DNA of 48,006 bases from Acidobacteriaceae bacterium (lineage in GTDB: Bacteria; Acidobacteriota; Terriglobia; Terriglobales; Acidobacteriaceae). The notes beneath the pieces were generated by a model. It did no database searches. It was not told the origin of the DNA and saw nothing but the letters and a program-made list of their open reading frames with translations. Below, piece after piece: positions 27,345 through 37,693 of this stretch. Numbering within the stretch: position 1 is the stretch's first letter; each line of letters starts with the position of its first letter. The stretch lies in the NCBI GenBank assembly GCA_025462925.1, contig JAOAPL010000310.1, positions 1 to 48,006 on the forward strand, written 5' to 3'. The position numbers and the translations under genes were made by a program.

Positions 27345-30300
27345 TTAAGGATTTTCGCGCAATTCTCTCTTAATCCGGGTAGGCGCGGGATTACTTTCCA
27401 CCGTAGCCGTGATTAAGGTACTTCGCACTATATTTCCCACGCGCGCGTTTACTTGTAATTGGTAGTCGCCCGCCGCTATGCCAAGCGTCGAAGATAACCG
27501 TTTGGCTCGTCCCGATGTTGAACCCGGCTTTGAAGTGTTGAATGTTACTTGTATCGGAATCGATGCTGCGGCCAGTGTCACCTGCGCCGGCTCCACATTA
27601 CATTGCGTTCCGGCTGGCGCTCCCACACACTCCAGCGTGACCACTTCATTCGACGTACCAGTGCTCGCCAATTCCAAATCCATTGACTTCGATTGTCCCG
27701 CAACAACAATAATGTCGGCTGCGCTCCGCACGGGCCGCGTTGGACGGCTGCCCGGCGCAGTGGAAACTCCAGTGCCAGTCGCACCGTTGCGTGAATTACG
27801 TGCAGCAGACAAGGTGAAATTTACACCGGTTCCATTCAGGGTTACGTTTCGGGTGCCGCCACTATCATTCACGGTGATCGATCCAGTGAATGGACCCACA
27901 GCGCCCGGCGAAAAAGTTACTGTAATACTGCAACTCCCTCCGTTGGCGATTGGACTTCCCGTGCAGGTTTCAGAGCGAGCAAATGCTGCTCCGGAAATTC
28001 CAACACCGCTTACGGTGATCGTCGAACCTGTGTTGTTGAAATAAGTCAGCGTCTCCGATGAACTCCGCCCGATAATCGATGACATATTCACCGACGCCTT
28101 TGACAGCAAAGCTGGCGCCGTACCGGAGACGTTGATGGTCATCGTGCCCGATTCGCTCGGATAGTAGCCCGTCACGAGAATGTCGTAATTCACTCCTGCA
28201 CTAACTGGTAGGTTTTGGATCTGCGATGTCCTCAAGACTCCAGGATTGATGTCGTCATTACATCCGTTCGGTAGCGTTGTGGGATTCACAGCCGTGAAGC
28301 CAACGCGCAGATCGCCAGTCCAAACGGAAAGAATCGTGTCGTAGGCGCTGCCGATCGTGTCGATGCTAATGTTGCCGCTCGTACTCGGAGTGTAGCGATA
28401 CCAGACGGCGTGATGATTCACTCTTGGATTGGGATCATAATCAAGAGCATCGCCGCTGACAGTGGAGAGAGTGACACAGCTGGGAGATGGAGGAACAGGA
28501 TCCGTCTGCGCCGATACTGCCCCTAATGTATCAATCGTATTCGTGTAGGGCACTACGTTGATAACCTTGGCGAAATCAAAGACATCATTCACAGGAATAA
28601 TGATTCCTGTGCCTGACAGCGAAGCAGTAGTGGTTGTGGGGTTGGCATTGCTCGTTACTGTAAGCGTATTCGACCGGACTCCCGCGGCGCTGGGGCTGAA
28701 AGTCACGTTGATCGTACAGCTGCCGCTCGGGGCAATCGAAGTACAGTTATTGGTCTGGGCGAAATCTCCAGCGGGAATAGAGACATTGCTCACGGTGAGA
28801 GTCGTCGTACCAGTGTTGGTCAGAGTCACGATTGCCGGGGAGCTTGTAATTCCCACCTTCTGCTGTCCGAAGGTAAGGCCTCCCGGTGAAAGAGTTGCAC
28901 ACGGTCCCGTGACACACGAAGGCACCGCCAAATCCCACATCCCGCGCCCGTGAGTAGCAGCGCGCAACGTTCGTGAAGGCCGGTGCAGTTTGAGCCCCAA
29001 GACGGCGACGTTGGGAAGACCCGTCCTCAAGGTTGCCCAGGACGCTCCGTCATTGATGCTGACAAACACACCTACGTCCGTGGCAAGGTAAAGCGTGCCG
29101 GCGATATCGGGGTCCACAACAATGTCGTTAGCGGGAGTGTTCGGCAGATTGTTGGTAATGTTCGACCACGTTGTCCCCCCGTCAGGGGTCTTGAATACGT
29201 GAGAGCCGGCTGTGAAGCCAGGTACTGCGATGTACGCTACGTTTGAACTCACCGCCGCCACACCGCTGATCTGCGTGTTCGCAGGTGTAGGAGGCGCAGC
29301 AGTTGTTGCGCTCGCACTCGATCCAAGATTTATGACTTTGCTGAAGCGACCATCGGTCGTGACCACGAAAGCGGTACTGTTATCGGGTGTGATGGCAATG
29401 TTCGTGATAGTTTCAGATCCACCACCGGTCAAATCACCAGTAATTGCGGCCCACGTCGGCGAGGAACCGTTCGAGGTCGCTTGCCACAACCTGTACGATC
29501 CGAAATAAACCTTCATCGGATTGCCAGTATCACCCACCATGGGGGGAATAAATCCAACTCGGCTGGAGTCAGTAATCCCGCTTCCGGCCGTGTTTTGGCT
29601 GCCGAAGGTGCCTGGGTTGCCGCTCGTGGATCTGCGAACGTCCACTAGCTGACAGTTCGCGAAGACCGTGCTTGGGGTATTTACATCCACCACAGCGCCG
29701 GCACCGTCACCGCAAGTGGCCTCGTCCCAAGCCAGATTGCCGCTGTACTTCTGCGTTCCGTTGTCTTGAGTGCCTCCGTAAGTGACTTGGCTGTCAGTGG
29801 GGTGCAATCCAAAGTAGCCATAAAACTGGGTGATATTGAGGCTGCTATTCAGTTCCGTCCAATTTATGGATGTTCCTGTGGTTGTGTCAGTCGTGCTGTA
29901 GACTCCGCCGTCGTTGCCGATATACATCTTTCCGCCGGTCGAAGTGAATGAAGCCGCATGCTGGTCCGCATGGATATTGGTGGTTGCCAAAGTCCAATTC
30001 GCGCCGCCGTCGGTAGTGCGATACAGGAAGTTGTTATTCGGGAAACCGGAACCGCCCACAAAGACGTTGTTTGGATTTGCAGGATTCACGGCAACCAACA
30101 TGTCGTAAAAACACTGGTCTGTGCAGAAGTCAGGAGTGTTTGTCAGCTTGGTCCAATTCACTCCTGCATCTGTACTCTTGTACAAACCGGAGAGTGCTGA
30201 AGTGCTGGCCACGGCGAGTGCCGCATAGGCCGTACCGGCACCATCCGTGCCGAGTGAAACCCTGTCAGTTCCCGTAACCGTAATGACGCTTCCATTTCCT

Positions 30301-31331
30301 GAGACTCCAACGCAAGTGGGAGTTGTTGCAAAACCCGAACACGTAAACACACCTTGCTTATGAATCCCCACCAGAGCAGTGGTGCTATTTACGAATACAA
30401 CCGAATCGGCCGGAGCCGACGCGGCTCCAGAGACGGCTGTCCAAGTGGCCCCTGCATCTGGAGACCAGAACAGGCCGGCGCTATTGCTGAATGCCGTGTT
30501 CACCGCGGCAAGCAAGTGGCCGTTATTCCCCACGCCTGGCTGGATCGCAATGGCTCCTATTCGAGCACCTCCACATCCCAGGAAGTCGCTGGTGCAAAAT
30601 AGAGTCGTCGGTGCGAACTGTTGCTGGCCGAGACGAGTCCAACTGGCACCACCATTGGTTGACTTCAGTATGCCGACGCCATAGTAACTGTCGCTGCCGT
30701 AATTCTCTTCCCCAGTACCGACGTAGATGACCTGCGAATTCGTCGGATCAATAGCAATCGACCCTGTAGCCAGCGAGAGCTGGGAGTCTGTCAATGCAGT
30801 CCACGAAGTGCCGGAGTCAACGCTCTTCCAGACACCGCCCTGCGCTGCACCCAGGTAAACAGTGGCTGGAGTATTTGGATCGACTGCAAGGGCAGTAACG
30901 CGCCCGGAAAAATGCGCGCCGCCTCCGCTGTTTGCAGGATTTGGATTCGTTGGTTGCGGCCCGATCGGAGTCCATTGCGAGGCACTGGGAGCAATCGCGC
31001 TGGATTCGCGCACCGCCGCGGTTGATTCGGTCGTACTCCCTGAGCTTGCAGCCGAAACAGATTGCCAGTAGGCCTTGCCCTCGCGTTCCAACATCCCGTT
31101 TACTTCTTTGAGCGCGTGCTCACGTGCGCCGGGAGGTGTTCCCTGCTTTCCGCCACGCTTCTGCACCAGATACTCTGCTCGGGCGCGGGGGTCATCTTTC
31201 TCGTGCTCTTGCACCTTTTGCGCGAGGGTTGCGGGGGCCAGCGAGAACAAGATGGCCAGCATCGTAGTCCATCCAAATGGGGCTTTTCGCAGAGAAATTC
31301 TGGCGAGCCTACGGTAACAAGTGGACATCAT
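27345..31331 (-). CDS. Secreted sortilin/VPS10-like beta-propeller protein with choice-of-anchor D domains
   Basis: This protein of about 1,328 residues has a signal peptide (MLAILFSLAPATLAQ, near 30) and a charged helical stretch. A large beta-propeller of BNR/sortilin-type repeats follows (about 115-805), with recurring VYLGAAQGGVWKSVDSGTSW, ILKSTNGGASWTRLG and LYRTTDGGANWTLA units. A HYDIN-like choice-of-anchor D domain comes next (about 810-910), then a PPC-like domain (to about 1075), a second anchor-D domain (to about 1170) and a C-terminal Ig-like module with LECVGAPAGTQCNVEP. The protein is exported; function is unknown, possibly adhesion or polymer binding. The start is one of the paired ATGs at 31331/31328 behind GGAG. 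It is related to the protein at 34125-37514, with the rfbBAC operon between them. Confidence 0.82.
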   Translation of the reverse strand: MMSTCYRRLARISLRKAPFGWTTMLAILFSLAPATLAQKVQEHEKDDPRARAEYLVQKRGGKQGTPPGAREHALKEVNGMLEREGKAYWQSVSAASSGSTTESTAAVRESSAIAPSASQWTPIGPQPTNPNPANSGGGAHFSGRVTALAVDPNTPATVYLGAAQGGVWKSVDSGTSWTALTDSQLSLATGSIAIDPTNSQVIYVGTGEENYGSDSYYGVGILKSTNGGASWTRLGQQQFAPTTLFCTSDFLGCGGARIGAIAIQPGVGNNGHLLAAVNTAFSNSAGLFWSPDAGATWTAVSGAASAPADSVVFVNSTTALVGIHKQGVFTCSGFATTPTCVGVSGNGSVITVTGTDRVSLGTDGAGTAYAALAVASTSALSGLYKSTDAGVNWTKLTNTPDFCTDQCFYDMLVAVNPANPNNVFVGGSGFPNNNFLYRTTDGGANWTLATTNIHADQHAASFTSTGGKMYIGNDGGVYSTTDTTTGTSINWTELNSSLNITQFYGYFGLHPTDSQVTYGGTQDNGTQKYSGNLAWDEATCGDGAGAVVDVNTPSTVFANCQLVDVRRSTSGNPGTFGSQNTAGSGITDSSRVGFIPPMVGDTGNPMKVYFGSYRLWQATSNGSSPTWAAITGDLTGGGSETITNIAITPDNSTAFVVTTDGRFSKVINLGSSASATTAAPPTPANTQISGVAAVSSNVAYIAVPGFTAGSHVFKTPDGGTTWSNITNNLPNTPANDIVVDPDIAGTLYLATDVGVFVSINDGASWATLRTGLPNVAVLGLKLHRPSRTLRAATHGRGMWDLAVPSCVTGPCATLSPGGLTFGQQKVGITSSPAIVTLTNTGTTTLTVSNVSIPAGDFAQTNNCTSIAPSGSCTINVTFSPSAAGVRSNTLTVTSNANPTTTTASLSGTGIIIPVNDVFDFAKVINVVPYTNTIDTLGAVSAQTDPVPPSPSCVTLSTVSGDALDYDPNPRVNHHAVWYRYTPSTSGNISIDTIGSAYDTILSVWTGDLRVGFTAVNPTTLPNGCNDDINPGVLRTSQIQNLPVSAGVNYDILVTGYYPSESGTMTINVSGTAPALLSKASVNMSSIIGRSSSETLTYFNNTGSTITVSGVGISGAAFARSETCTGSPIANGGSCSITVTFSPGAVGPFTGSITVNDSGGTRNVTLNGTGVNFTLSAARNSRNGATGTGVSTAPGSRPTRPVRSAADIIVVAGQSKSMDLELASTGTSNEVVTLECVGAPAGTQCNVEPAQVTLAAASIPIQVTFNTSKPGSTSGRAKRLSSTLGIAAGDYQLQVNARVGNIVRSTLITATVESNPAPTRIKRELRENP

Positions 31332-31470
31332 TTCACTCCGCAAAGGAACTGCCCGATTACACCGGAGTTGAGGGAGGGCCCCGGAAGAAGAAAAAGGCTG
31401 AGATGCTGGTTAAGCTACAAACTTTACCATTTGCAGGGGGATGTCGCTGTAAATTTAATCTTCGGGACGG

Positions 31471-31482
31471 TTACCGCGGTAA
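31471..31482. promoter_or_regulatory. Palindrome upstream of the sortilin-like gene
   Basis: TTACCGCGGTAA is a perfect 12-base palindrome, about 140 bases before the start of the sortilin-like gene and 53 bases past the rfbC stop. A palindrome of this kind may bind a dimeric regulator. No -10/-35 pair was identified next to it. Confidence 0.25.
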
Positions 31483-31534
31483 TTATCTGGCAGGCCCTCG
31501 TGTAAATACCCGAGAGATTAAGTAAAGAGACGAC

Positions 31535-32077
31535 TTACGGGTAGGTTTCGGCGTCCCGGAATGGAACGCCGCTGCGGTCTTTGGCGGACAAGATCGGCGC
31601 GCCGCCAAGGGGCCATTTTATGTCAAGATCCTTATCGTCCCACGCGATTGTCCGCTCGAATTGCGGGGCATAGTAATCACTGGCTTTGTAAAGAACGTCG
31701 GCCGAATCCGAGAGAGTAAGAAATCCGTGGGCGAACCCAGCAGGTATCCACATGATCTGCTTATTGTCGGCGGAAAGAATGGCACCCACCCATTTGCCGA
31801 ATGCCGGAGAGCTGGTTCTAAGATCCACCGCGACGTCAAAGATTTCGCCGCTCACAACGCGGACTAACTTGCCCTGGGGCTGCTCGACTTGATAGTGAAT
31901 CCCGCGAAGTACATCTTTGAGAGAATGAGAGTGGTTGTCCTGGACGAAAAACTTGTTAATGCCGTAGTCGGAAGCATCTCTTTGGTTAAAACTCTCGAAG
32001 AAAAAACCTCGGTCATCGACGAATACTTTGGGGTCGAATATCAGAACGTCAGGGATTTCTGTCTTAATGACGTTCAT
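31535..32077 (-). CDS. rfbC: dTDP-4-dehydrorhamnose 3,5-epimerase
   Basis: This 180-residue cupin-fold epimerase acts third in dTDP-L-rhamnose synthesis. Typical marks are FDPKVFVDDRGFFFESFNQ, FVQDNHSHS, LRGIHYQ with the catalytic His, KLVRVVSGEIFDVAVDLR, and WIPAGFAHGFLTLSD. Length is normal and the sequence is intact. The start codon follows the rfbA end: only three bases separate the rfbA stop from this ATG, so the two are certainly co-transcribed and probably translationally coupled. The reductase RfbD that would complete dTDP-rhamnose is not found in the window. Confidence 0.96.
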   Translation of the reverse strand: MNVIKTEIPDVLIFDPKVFVDDRGFFFESFNQRDASDYGINKFFVQDNHSHSLKDVLRGIHYQVEQPQGKLVRVVSGEIFDVAVDLRTSSPAFGKWVGAILSADNKQIMWIPAGFAHGFLTLSDSADVLYKASDYYAPQFERTIAWDDKDLDIKWPLGGAPILSAKDRSGVPFRDAETYP

Positions 32078-32080
32078 CGA

Positions 32081-32986
32081 TCAAAAAACCTGCTCTTCGA
32101 GCAACTGCATAAGATAACGGCCGTAGCCGTTGTTTTTCATTGGTGAGGCGAGTCTTTCCAGTTGGGCTGAGTCTATATATCCGCTGCGGAATGCCACTTC
32201 TTCAGGACACGCAATCTTCAGTCCCTGCCTTTTTTCGATCGTCTGAATGAAGAGCCCCGCTTCCAGCAATGATTCGTGCGTTCCCGTGTCCAACCAAGCA
32301 AAACCCCTACCCATGATTTCCGCGTGCAATAGCCCCTTGTCCAAATACGCGCGGTTCACGTCTGTTATTTCAAGCTCGCCACGGCTCGAAGGTACTAATC
32401 CTTCAACAATCGAAGTCACTGAATTGTCATAAAAATACAACCCTGTCACGGCGTACCGCGACTTCGGCGATTTTGGCTTCTCTTCCAGGCTTAATGCCTT
32501 ACCTTGCTTGTCGAATTCAACCACTCCGTACCGTTCTGGGTCGTGCACCGGATAAGCAAAAACTGTAGCACCACAGGTCCTCTTGACCGCATTTCGAACT
32601 AGGCCAGACAACTCATTACCGTAGAAAATATTGTCTCCAAGCACCAAAGCACAACTATCGTCGCCGATAAACTTCTTACCAATGATAAACGCCTGAGCAA
32701 TGCCATCGGGAGAAGGCTGCACCGCATAGCTTAGGTTGATCCCCCACTGACTGCCGTCGCCCAGGAGAGACTTGAAACTCGGCGTATCCTGCGGAGTTGA
32801 GATGAGGAGGATGTCGCGAATGCCCGCCAACAGCAGCGTAGTTAGCGGATAGTAGATCATCGGCTTGTCGTACACGGGCAGGAGCTGTTTCGACAAACTC
32901 TGCGTGACCGGATAAAGCCGTGTTCCAGAACCGCCCGCAAGGACGATTCCCTTCGGCGATTTCGTTGAACTATTCTTTTTGTGCAT
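32081..32986 (-). CDS. rfbA: Glucose-1-phosphate thymidylyltransferase
   Basis: This 301-residue nucleotidyltransferase makes dTDP-glucose from dTTP and glucose-1-phosphate. It has the N-terminal [16 protein letters not shown] signature, [26 protein letters not shown] with the metal-binding Asp, [11 protein letters not shown], and [14 protein letters not shown], all of RmlA. Residues before GIVLAGG are polar and slightly longer than usual. It lies between rfbB (19 bases upstream) and rfbC (3 bases downstream), giving the transcription order rfbB-rfbA-rfbC. Confidence 0.96.
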   Translation of the reverse strand: MHKKNSSTKSPKGIVLAGGSGTRLYPVTQSLSKQLLPVYDKPMIYYPLTTLLLAGIRDILLISTPQDTPSFKSLLGDGSQWGINLSYAVQPSPDGIAQAFIIGKKFIGDDSCALVLGDNIFYGNELSGLVRNAVKRTCGATVFAYPVHDPERYGVVEFDKQGKALSLEEKPKSPKSRYAVTGLYFYDNSVTSIVEGLVPSSRGELEITDVNRAYLDKGLLHAEIMGRGFAWLDTGTHESLLEAGLFIQTIEKRQGLKIACPEEVAFRSGYIDSAQLERLASPMKNNGYGRYLMQLLEEQVF

Positions 32987-33005
32987 AGGATAGAGTTACT
33001 AACGA

Positions 33006-34070
33006 TTACTTGCTGATGTACTGCAAGTTGATCCACTTCTGATATTCGCCCGTGCGTACGCCATTGATCCATTTTTCATTGGCGAGATACCACTCAACCG
33101 TCTTGCGAATCCCGGTTTCGAAAGTTTCTTTCGGTTTCCAACCAAGCTCGTTCGCAATCTTAGTCGCATCGATCGCGTATCGACGATCGTGTCCCGGGCG
33201 GTCTTTCACGAATTCGACAAGCGAAGCGTGCGGTTTACCGGAAGGACGCAACTCGTCGAGAATCGAGCAGACAGAATTCACGACATCGAGGTTTGTCCGC
33301 TCATTCCATCCGCCAATGTTGTACGTCTCGCCGACGCGGCCCTTTCGCAACACCAGCATCAGCGCTTCACAATGGTCCTCTACGTACAACCAATCGCGAA
33401 CATTCTTGCCATCACCATAGACCGGCAGGGGCTTGCCGTTCATTGCATTCAGTACCATTAAGGGGATTAATTTCTCCGGAAACTGATAGGGCCCGTAGTT
33501 GTTGGAGCAATTCGTGATGATAGTGGGCAGTCCGTAGGTATGGTGGTATGCGCGAACCAGATGGTCTGACGCCGCTTTTGAAGCCGAGTACGGGCTGTTA
33601 GGACAATATTTGTGCTCTTCTGTGAAGGCAGGATCGCCCGCATTCAATGAGCCATAAACCTCGTCCGTGGAAACGTGCAGGAACCGGAATCGCTGCTGCG
33701 CATCTGCTTTCAGACTAGACCAATACGCACGCGCTTCCTCCAGCAAGGTGAAGGTTCCATTGATGTTCGTCTTCACGAAATCTGCCGGTCCATGAATAGA
33801 GCGGTCGACGTGGCTCTCGGCCGCGAAATGCACGACAGAGGTCGGCATATATTGCTCGAACAATTTTCCGACGACACCCGCGTCGTTGATGTCCTCGCGA
33901 ACAAACGTGTGCCGCGGATCATTACTGATGCTTGCGAGATTCTGCAGATTGCCGGCGTATGTAAGCTTGTCCAGATTTAGCACGGGTGTGGTTGCAGACT
34001 GGATCCATCGCTGGACGAAATTGGAGCCTATAAAACCGGCACCGCCGGTTACGAGTATGTGATTTTGCAT
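33006..34070 (-). CDS. rfbB: dTDP-glucose 4,6-dehydratase
   Basis: This 354-residue extended SDR makes dTDP-4-keto-6-deoxy-glucose. Evidence includes [31 protein letters not shown], the catalytic STDEVYGSL stretch with the Asp-Glu pair of this family, [16 protein letters not shown] with YxxxK, and [20 protein letters not shown]. It is the first gene of the rfbBAC operon. The product may go to rhamnose or to another 6-deoxyhexose, depending on the missing final enzyme. About 54 bases separate it from the sortilin-like gene that ends at 34125. Confidence 0.96.
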   Translation of the reverse strand: MQNHILVTGGAGFIGSNFVQRWIQSATTPVLNLDKLTYAGNLQNLASISNDPRHTFVREDINDAGVVGKLFEQYMPTSVVHFAAESHVDRSIHGPADFVKTNINGTFTLLEEARAYWSSLKADAQQRFRFLHVSTDEVYGSLNAGDPAFTEEHKYCPNSPYSASKAASDHLVRAYHHTYGLPTIITNCSNNYGPYQFPEKLIPLMVLNAMNGKPLPVYGDGKNVRDWLYVEDHCEALMLVLRKGRVGETYNIGGWNERTNLDVVNSVCSILDELRPSGKPHASLVEFVKDRPGHDRRYAIDATKIANELGWKPKETFETGIRKTVEWYLANEKWINGVRTGEYQKWINLQYISK

Positions 34071-34124
34071 GATTGAGTACAGGAAAGATTGTAAAACATT
34101 TCGTCTTCTAACCGACTGTCTTTG

Positions 34125-37100
34125 TTATCTCGCCGAAACAGCTATAGGTAAGTTGATGATGCGAACGATCTTTCCCGAGATCGCCTTCAATTGAAGATAG
34201 TAAGTACCTTTGGCGGGCTTCGGTTGCAACCGCATCGGCAAACGCTGTTGCAGAGCCATACTGACGATCACCCGAACAGCGTTTGTCTCACGTGCGAGAT
34301 CTACCGAACTAGGCTCAACCGCGCACTGCATTCCACTCGGTGCTCCAACGCATTGCAATTCCACTTGCGTCTGTGCTGACGGCAATCCATCCAGCGCTGC
34401 TGCCCCAGTCGAACTCACGACAACGTCGACGATCGCGTTCGGCGCGGCGGCACTTACTCGGCTGATGGCAGTATTCGCCGCGCTACGTGTCGGACGTGCC
34501 GGACGCACCAACGTGAGCGCGAAATCCACTCCATTGCCGCTCAGCGGTAGCGTCCGCAATCCGCCCGAAGCGTTCGACGTTAACAGCAGTGACCCGCTAC
34601 GTATCCCGGCACTTAGTGGACTAAAAAAGATTGCTACGCGGCAAGAAACTCCTGTCGGCAACACCGGCGGACAATCGCTGCTTGCGCGGAACTCGCCGCT
34701 CGCGGAGATACTCCCTATGGTGATCGGGCCTGCAGAATTGTTGGTCAGCGTCGTCTGTTGGCCGACGCTGGTGCGGCCGACCACGGTCGCAAATGACAAT
34801 GTGCTTCCGGAAAAATTCACGTCCGGCGACGCCAGATCAATCTGCCACAAACCGCGTCCATAAGTCGCAGCCCGCAGTTTCTTTACGCCGCCAGAGGCGA
34901 ACGTCTTCATCTTCACCACGGGGACGTTCGGCATCCCAGCGCCAAAGTCTGCCCAGGACACGCCATCATCAATGCTGACGAATACGCCGACATCGGTGCC
35001 CACATACAAGACATTCGTATTCGTCGGATCCAATGCGATCGAGTTCGCGGGCGAATCCGGGAGGTCCGCGTTCTTGTCTATCCACGTCGCACCTGCATCT
35101 GTGGTTTTGAAAACGTGGCTAGTCCCGAATCCCATCACGGTGAGATACGCGGTGTTTCCGCTGGGATCGCTGGGCGAGATTGCGATATCGGAAATGTCGT
35201 ACCCACTGGGATTGATGTTTCCGGTGCGGTCGACCCATGAAGCTGGACCGCCGTCTGCACTTGTGGTGACGAAGACATGTCCATTAATGGGAGCCGCGCT
35301 GCCCATACCAACGTAGATTACTTGCGATCCGTTGGGCGAAGCCGATCCGCCCGCCGCTATCGACCGTATTTTTGTGTCCCCGGTCGATGTGTTATCCGCA
35401 CACTGGCTTGCGGCACCCACAGCAAAATTGTTGCTGATCGGCAAATACGTGCTTCCCGGACTCGCATTGCCGCGCCACAACCTGCATGTCCCGAAAAGAA
35501 TCTTCGTGGTCAAACTTGGATCTAGTATGTACGGCGGATAGAACGCGGACCCATCTCCAGCGACCGTGTTCGAACTTATTACAGGGCTCCAACCTACGCC
35601 AATTCCACAAGAGGTCCCACTTGCGCAGGTCTGAACGCTGATCTGGTAGAAGCTCGTGAAAAAGGTGGACGGCGCATTTGGGTCAATCGCGTTATAGCCA
35701 CCGTCACTTTGGTTCAGGCCTTGCCAGGTTGTGCCCTGCGCGCCCGCGTTGTTTGAATCCAATGCGGGTGAGCCGTTATCTTGCAGACCGCCAAGCAGGA
35801 TTCCAGGATTCGTAGGATGCTGCGAAAAAGAAACGAATTCACTGAATGACCCGATTCCGTTATTCAAATTGTCGAATGCGTTTGCAGTAGTGCACGCGCC
35901 GGAAGACAATCCTGCGCTGTCCAGCGCGCGATACAGCCCTCCATCGTTGCCGAAATAGATCCGGGTGGGCAGTGAATTCTTCGCGAAGTCGATCGCATGC
36001 TGATCAGGATGAACGTGTGCAGGCGCGCCAAAGGGACTGCAGCCATACACATGCGTCAAGTTCTTCCACGCACTGCTCGCGTTGCAAAATGGATCGGCAA
36101 GCGAACTCGAGCACTTGAAGATGTTTACCGCGCCCACATACAAATCGGTGTTCGAGCCGTTGGGCACCGCTTTTATGTATAAGTTATAAGTGCCCTGCTT
36201 TGTTCCGCAACCGTCCGAGTCCAGGCATCCATCGATGCCGGTCTCTGCCAGTTGTGTCCAAGTGCCGCCATCGCTCTGAAGTACGAACACGCCACCGCCT
36301 GTACTTGTATTGCCTGCACTATCCACAAAGATCGTGTACACCTGACCGGTGTCTTCGCGGACGCTCAATGACGCGCGATATTCAGGGCAACTGCGGCTTA
36401 TCGGATTTCCTGGACACGGCGCAGCATCTCCCGTCAGATTTGTTATGCCGCCTGGCTGGTTTACCAGTCGCGTCCATGTAGCTCCATCGGTGGACGAGTA
36501 ATAACCATGCCAGCGCACGGCGGCGTAGAATTTTCCGTGCTTCTGGTTATAGACAAGGTCCCCGACACTGCCCGCCTGGATCGTCCCATCGGGGTCGCGA
36601 ATGTCACCGTAGAACCAGGTTTGACCGGAGTCGGTTGAGAAATACAATCCGCGCCCATCTGCACCTTGCGTCTCCGCACCGTTCCCACCCGGAGTCGCAC
36701 CATTTGTAGACGCGGCGGCGGCCACAACAATGTTCGGACTCACCGAGCTGAATGCGATTTTCGAAAAACCCAATCCCCGAAATGATCGTGCGTGATTGTT
36801 TGCATCGGAGATCAGGGTCCAGCTATTCCCGCCATCCATCGACCGCAGAATTCCCATGCCGTAATAGGAATCAGGGGAGCTGTTCGTCTCACCGGTACCG
36901 ACCAGCACTAGATTCGTGCCCGGCTGCAACGCGATCGCGCCCACAGCCAACGACGGCTGGTCATCTATAAGTGGTCGCCAACTAACAGCATTGGGATCAG
37001 TAGCCGCCGCATTCACAGATTTCCATACCCCACCGGAAGCGCCTCCCACATAGACTGTGTTCCCGGTGGAATCGTTTTGGTCCACAGCGATTGCGCTGAC

Positions 37101-37514
37101 TCGTCCTGTGACCGCTCCGTAACTGTATGTGCCTGCGGGATCGAAGATCATTGGAGTCGGCCCTAGGCTCTGCCATAGCAGATTGGAAAAGTTTGGCGTC
37201 ACGGATGTCTCCCCCCTGGTCCGACCGCCCTCTCTTTGCGCTGCAGCGGCATCTTTCTGAGCTTGCTCGCGCGCCGCGCGCATTCTCGATTTTTGGGTGT
37301 AAGCCCTTTGCAACAGGTCGGCGGAAGTTTCTCCGCGAGCCTTGCGTCCGCTCCGAAACCACTCTTCTCTTTCCTGAACATGGTCGCGCTCATGCGGGGA
37401 CGCTGGAGCCGGTGCCTCCATGGCTTGAGTTTGCGCGCGGACAAGTGAATAGGGAGCGGAACAGATGGCAATGGCGACAGTGATCTTTTGAAAGGCCTTC
37501 CGGAAAGAGGGCAT
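34125..37514 (-). CDS. Secreted sortilin/VPS10-like beta-propeller protein with choice-of-anchor D domain (second copy)
   Basis: This is a 1,129-residue exported protein with a signal peptide (ITVAIAICSAPYSLVRAQ) and a Glu/Arg-rich helical stretch. A beta-propeller of BNR/sortilin-type repeats follows (about 110-890), for example VYVGGASGGVWKSVN, GILRSMDGGNSWTLIS and HVFKTTDAGATWIDK. One choice-of-anchor D domain (about 897-996) and a C-terminal Ig-like module (about 997-1129) complete it. That module contains LQCVGAPSGMQCAVEP and is clearly related to the one ending the protein at 27345-31331. It is shorter than its relative because it lacks the PPC-like region and one anchor domain. AAGGA precedes the ATG by six bases. 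It may have a surface or adhesive role; no enzyme active site was seen. Confidence 0.82.
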   Translation of the reverse strand: MPSFRKAFQKITVAIAICSAPYSLVRAQTQAMEAPAPASPHERDHVQEREEWFRSGRKARGETSADLLQRAYTQKSRMRAAREQAQKDAAAAQREGGRTRGETSVTPNFSNLLWQSLGPTPMIFDPAGTYSYGAVTGRVSAIAVDQNDSTGNTVYVGGASGGVWKSVNAAATDPNAVSWRPLIDDQPSLAVGAIALQPGTNLVLVGTGETNSSPDSYYGMGILRSMDGGNSWTLISDANNHARSFRGLGFSKIAFSSVSPNIVVAAAASTNGATPGGNGAETQGADGRGLYFSTDSGQTWFYGDIRDPDGTIQAGSVGDLVYNQKHGKFYAAVRWHGYYSSTDGATWTRLVNQPGGITNLTGDAAPCPGNPISRSCPEYRASLSVREDTGQVYTIFVDSAGNTSTGGGVFVLQSDGGTWTQLAETGIDGCLDSDGCGTKQGTYNLYIKAVPNGSNTDLYVGAVNIFKCSSSLADPFCNASSAWKNLTHVYGCSPFGAPAHVHPDQHAIDFAKNSLPTRIYFGNDGGLYRALDSAGLSSGACTTANAFDNLNNGIGSFSEFVSFSQHPTNPGILLGGLQDNGSPALDSNNAGAQGTTWQGLNQSDGGYNAIDPNAPSTFFTSFYQISVQTCASGTSCGIGVGWSPVISSNTVAGDGSAFYPPYILDPSLTTKILFGTCRLWRGNASPGSTYLPISNNFAVGAASQCADNTSTGDTKIRSIAAGGSASPNGSQVIYVGMGSAAPINGHVFVTTSADGGPASWVDRTGNINPSGYDISDIAISPSDPSGNTAYLTVMGFGTSHVFKTTDAGATWIDKNADLPDSPANSIALDPTNTNVLYVGTDVGVFVSIDDGVSWADFGAGMPNVPVVKMKTFASGGVKKLRAATYGRGLWQIDLASPDVNFSGSTLSFATVVGRTSVGQQTTLTNNSAGPITIGSISASGEFRASSDCPPVLPTGVSCRVAIFFSPLSAGIRSGSLLLTSNASGGLRTLPLSGNGVDFALTLVRPARPTRSAANTAISRVSAAAPNAIVDVVVSSTGAAALDGLPSAQTQVELQCVGAPSGMQCAVEPSSVDLARETNAVRVIVSMALQQRLPMRLQPKPAKGTYYLQLKAISGKIVRIINLPIAVSAR

Positions 37515-37641
37515 TGAGCGTCCTTAAGTACGGGCAGTTCAAGCTGAACGGCTCTCCCAGATAAGAGCAGGCGGAAAGTATGTAGCTGGAAGAATTTGGT
37601 GTCAAGGAATGAATGCGCCACGGCATCTGCCAACAATCGGC

Positions 37642-37671
37642 AAAAAAATTGGGGAGCCGCTTCGGCTCCCC
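37642..37671 (-). terminator. Rho-independent terminator after the first TonB-dependent receptor gene
   Basis: A 9-bp GC-rich stem (GGGGAGCCG, 37651-37659, with CGGCTCCCC, 37663-37671, loop of 3) is followed on the minus strand by AATTTTTTT (37642-37650). It stands 22 bases past the receptor stop codon and upstream of the sortilin-like gene. Confidence 0.9.
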
Positions 37672-37693
37672 ATAATCGAACAGGCTTCAAAGA

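Noticed and set aside
34210-34863. Plus-strand frame of 217 codons
   Set aside because: It is antisense to the C-terminal domains of the second sortilin-like protein; a by-product of its codon pattern.
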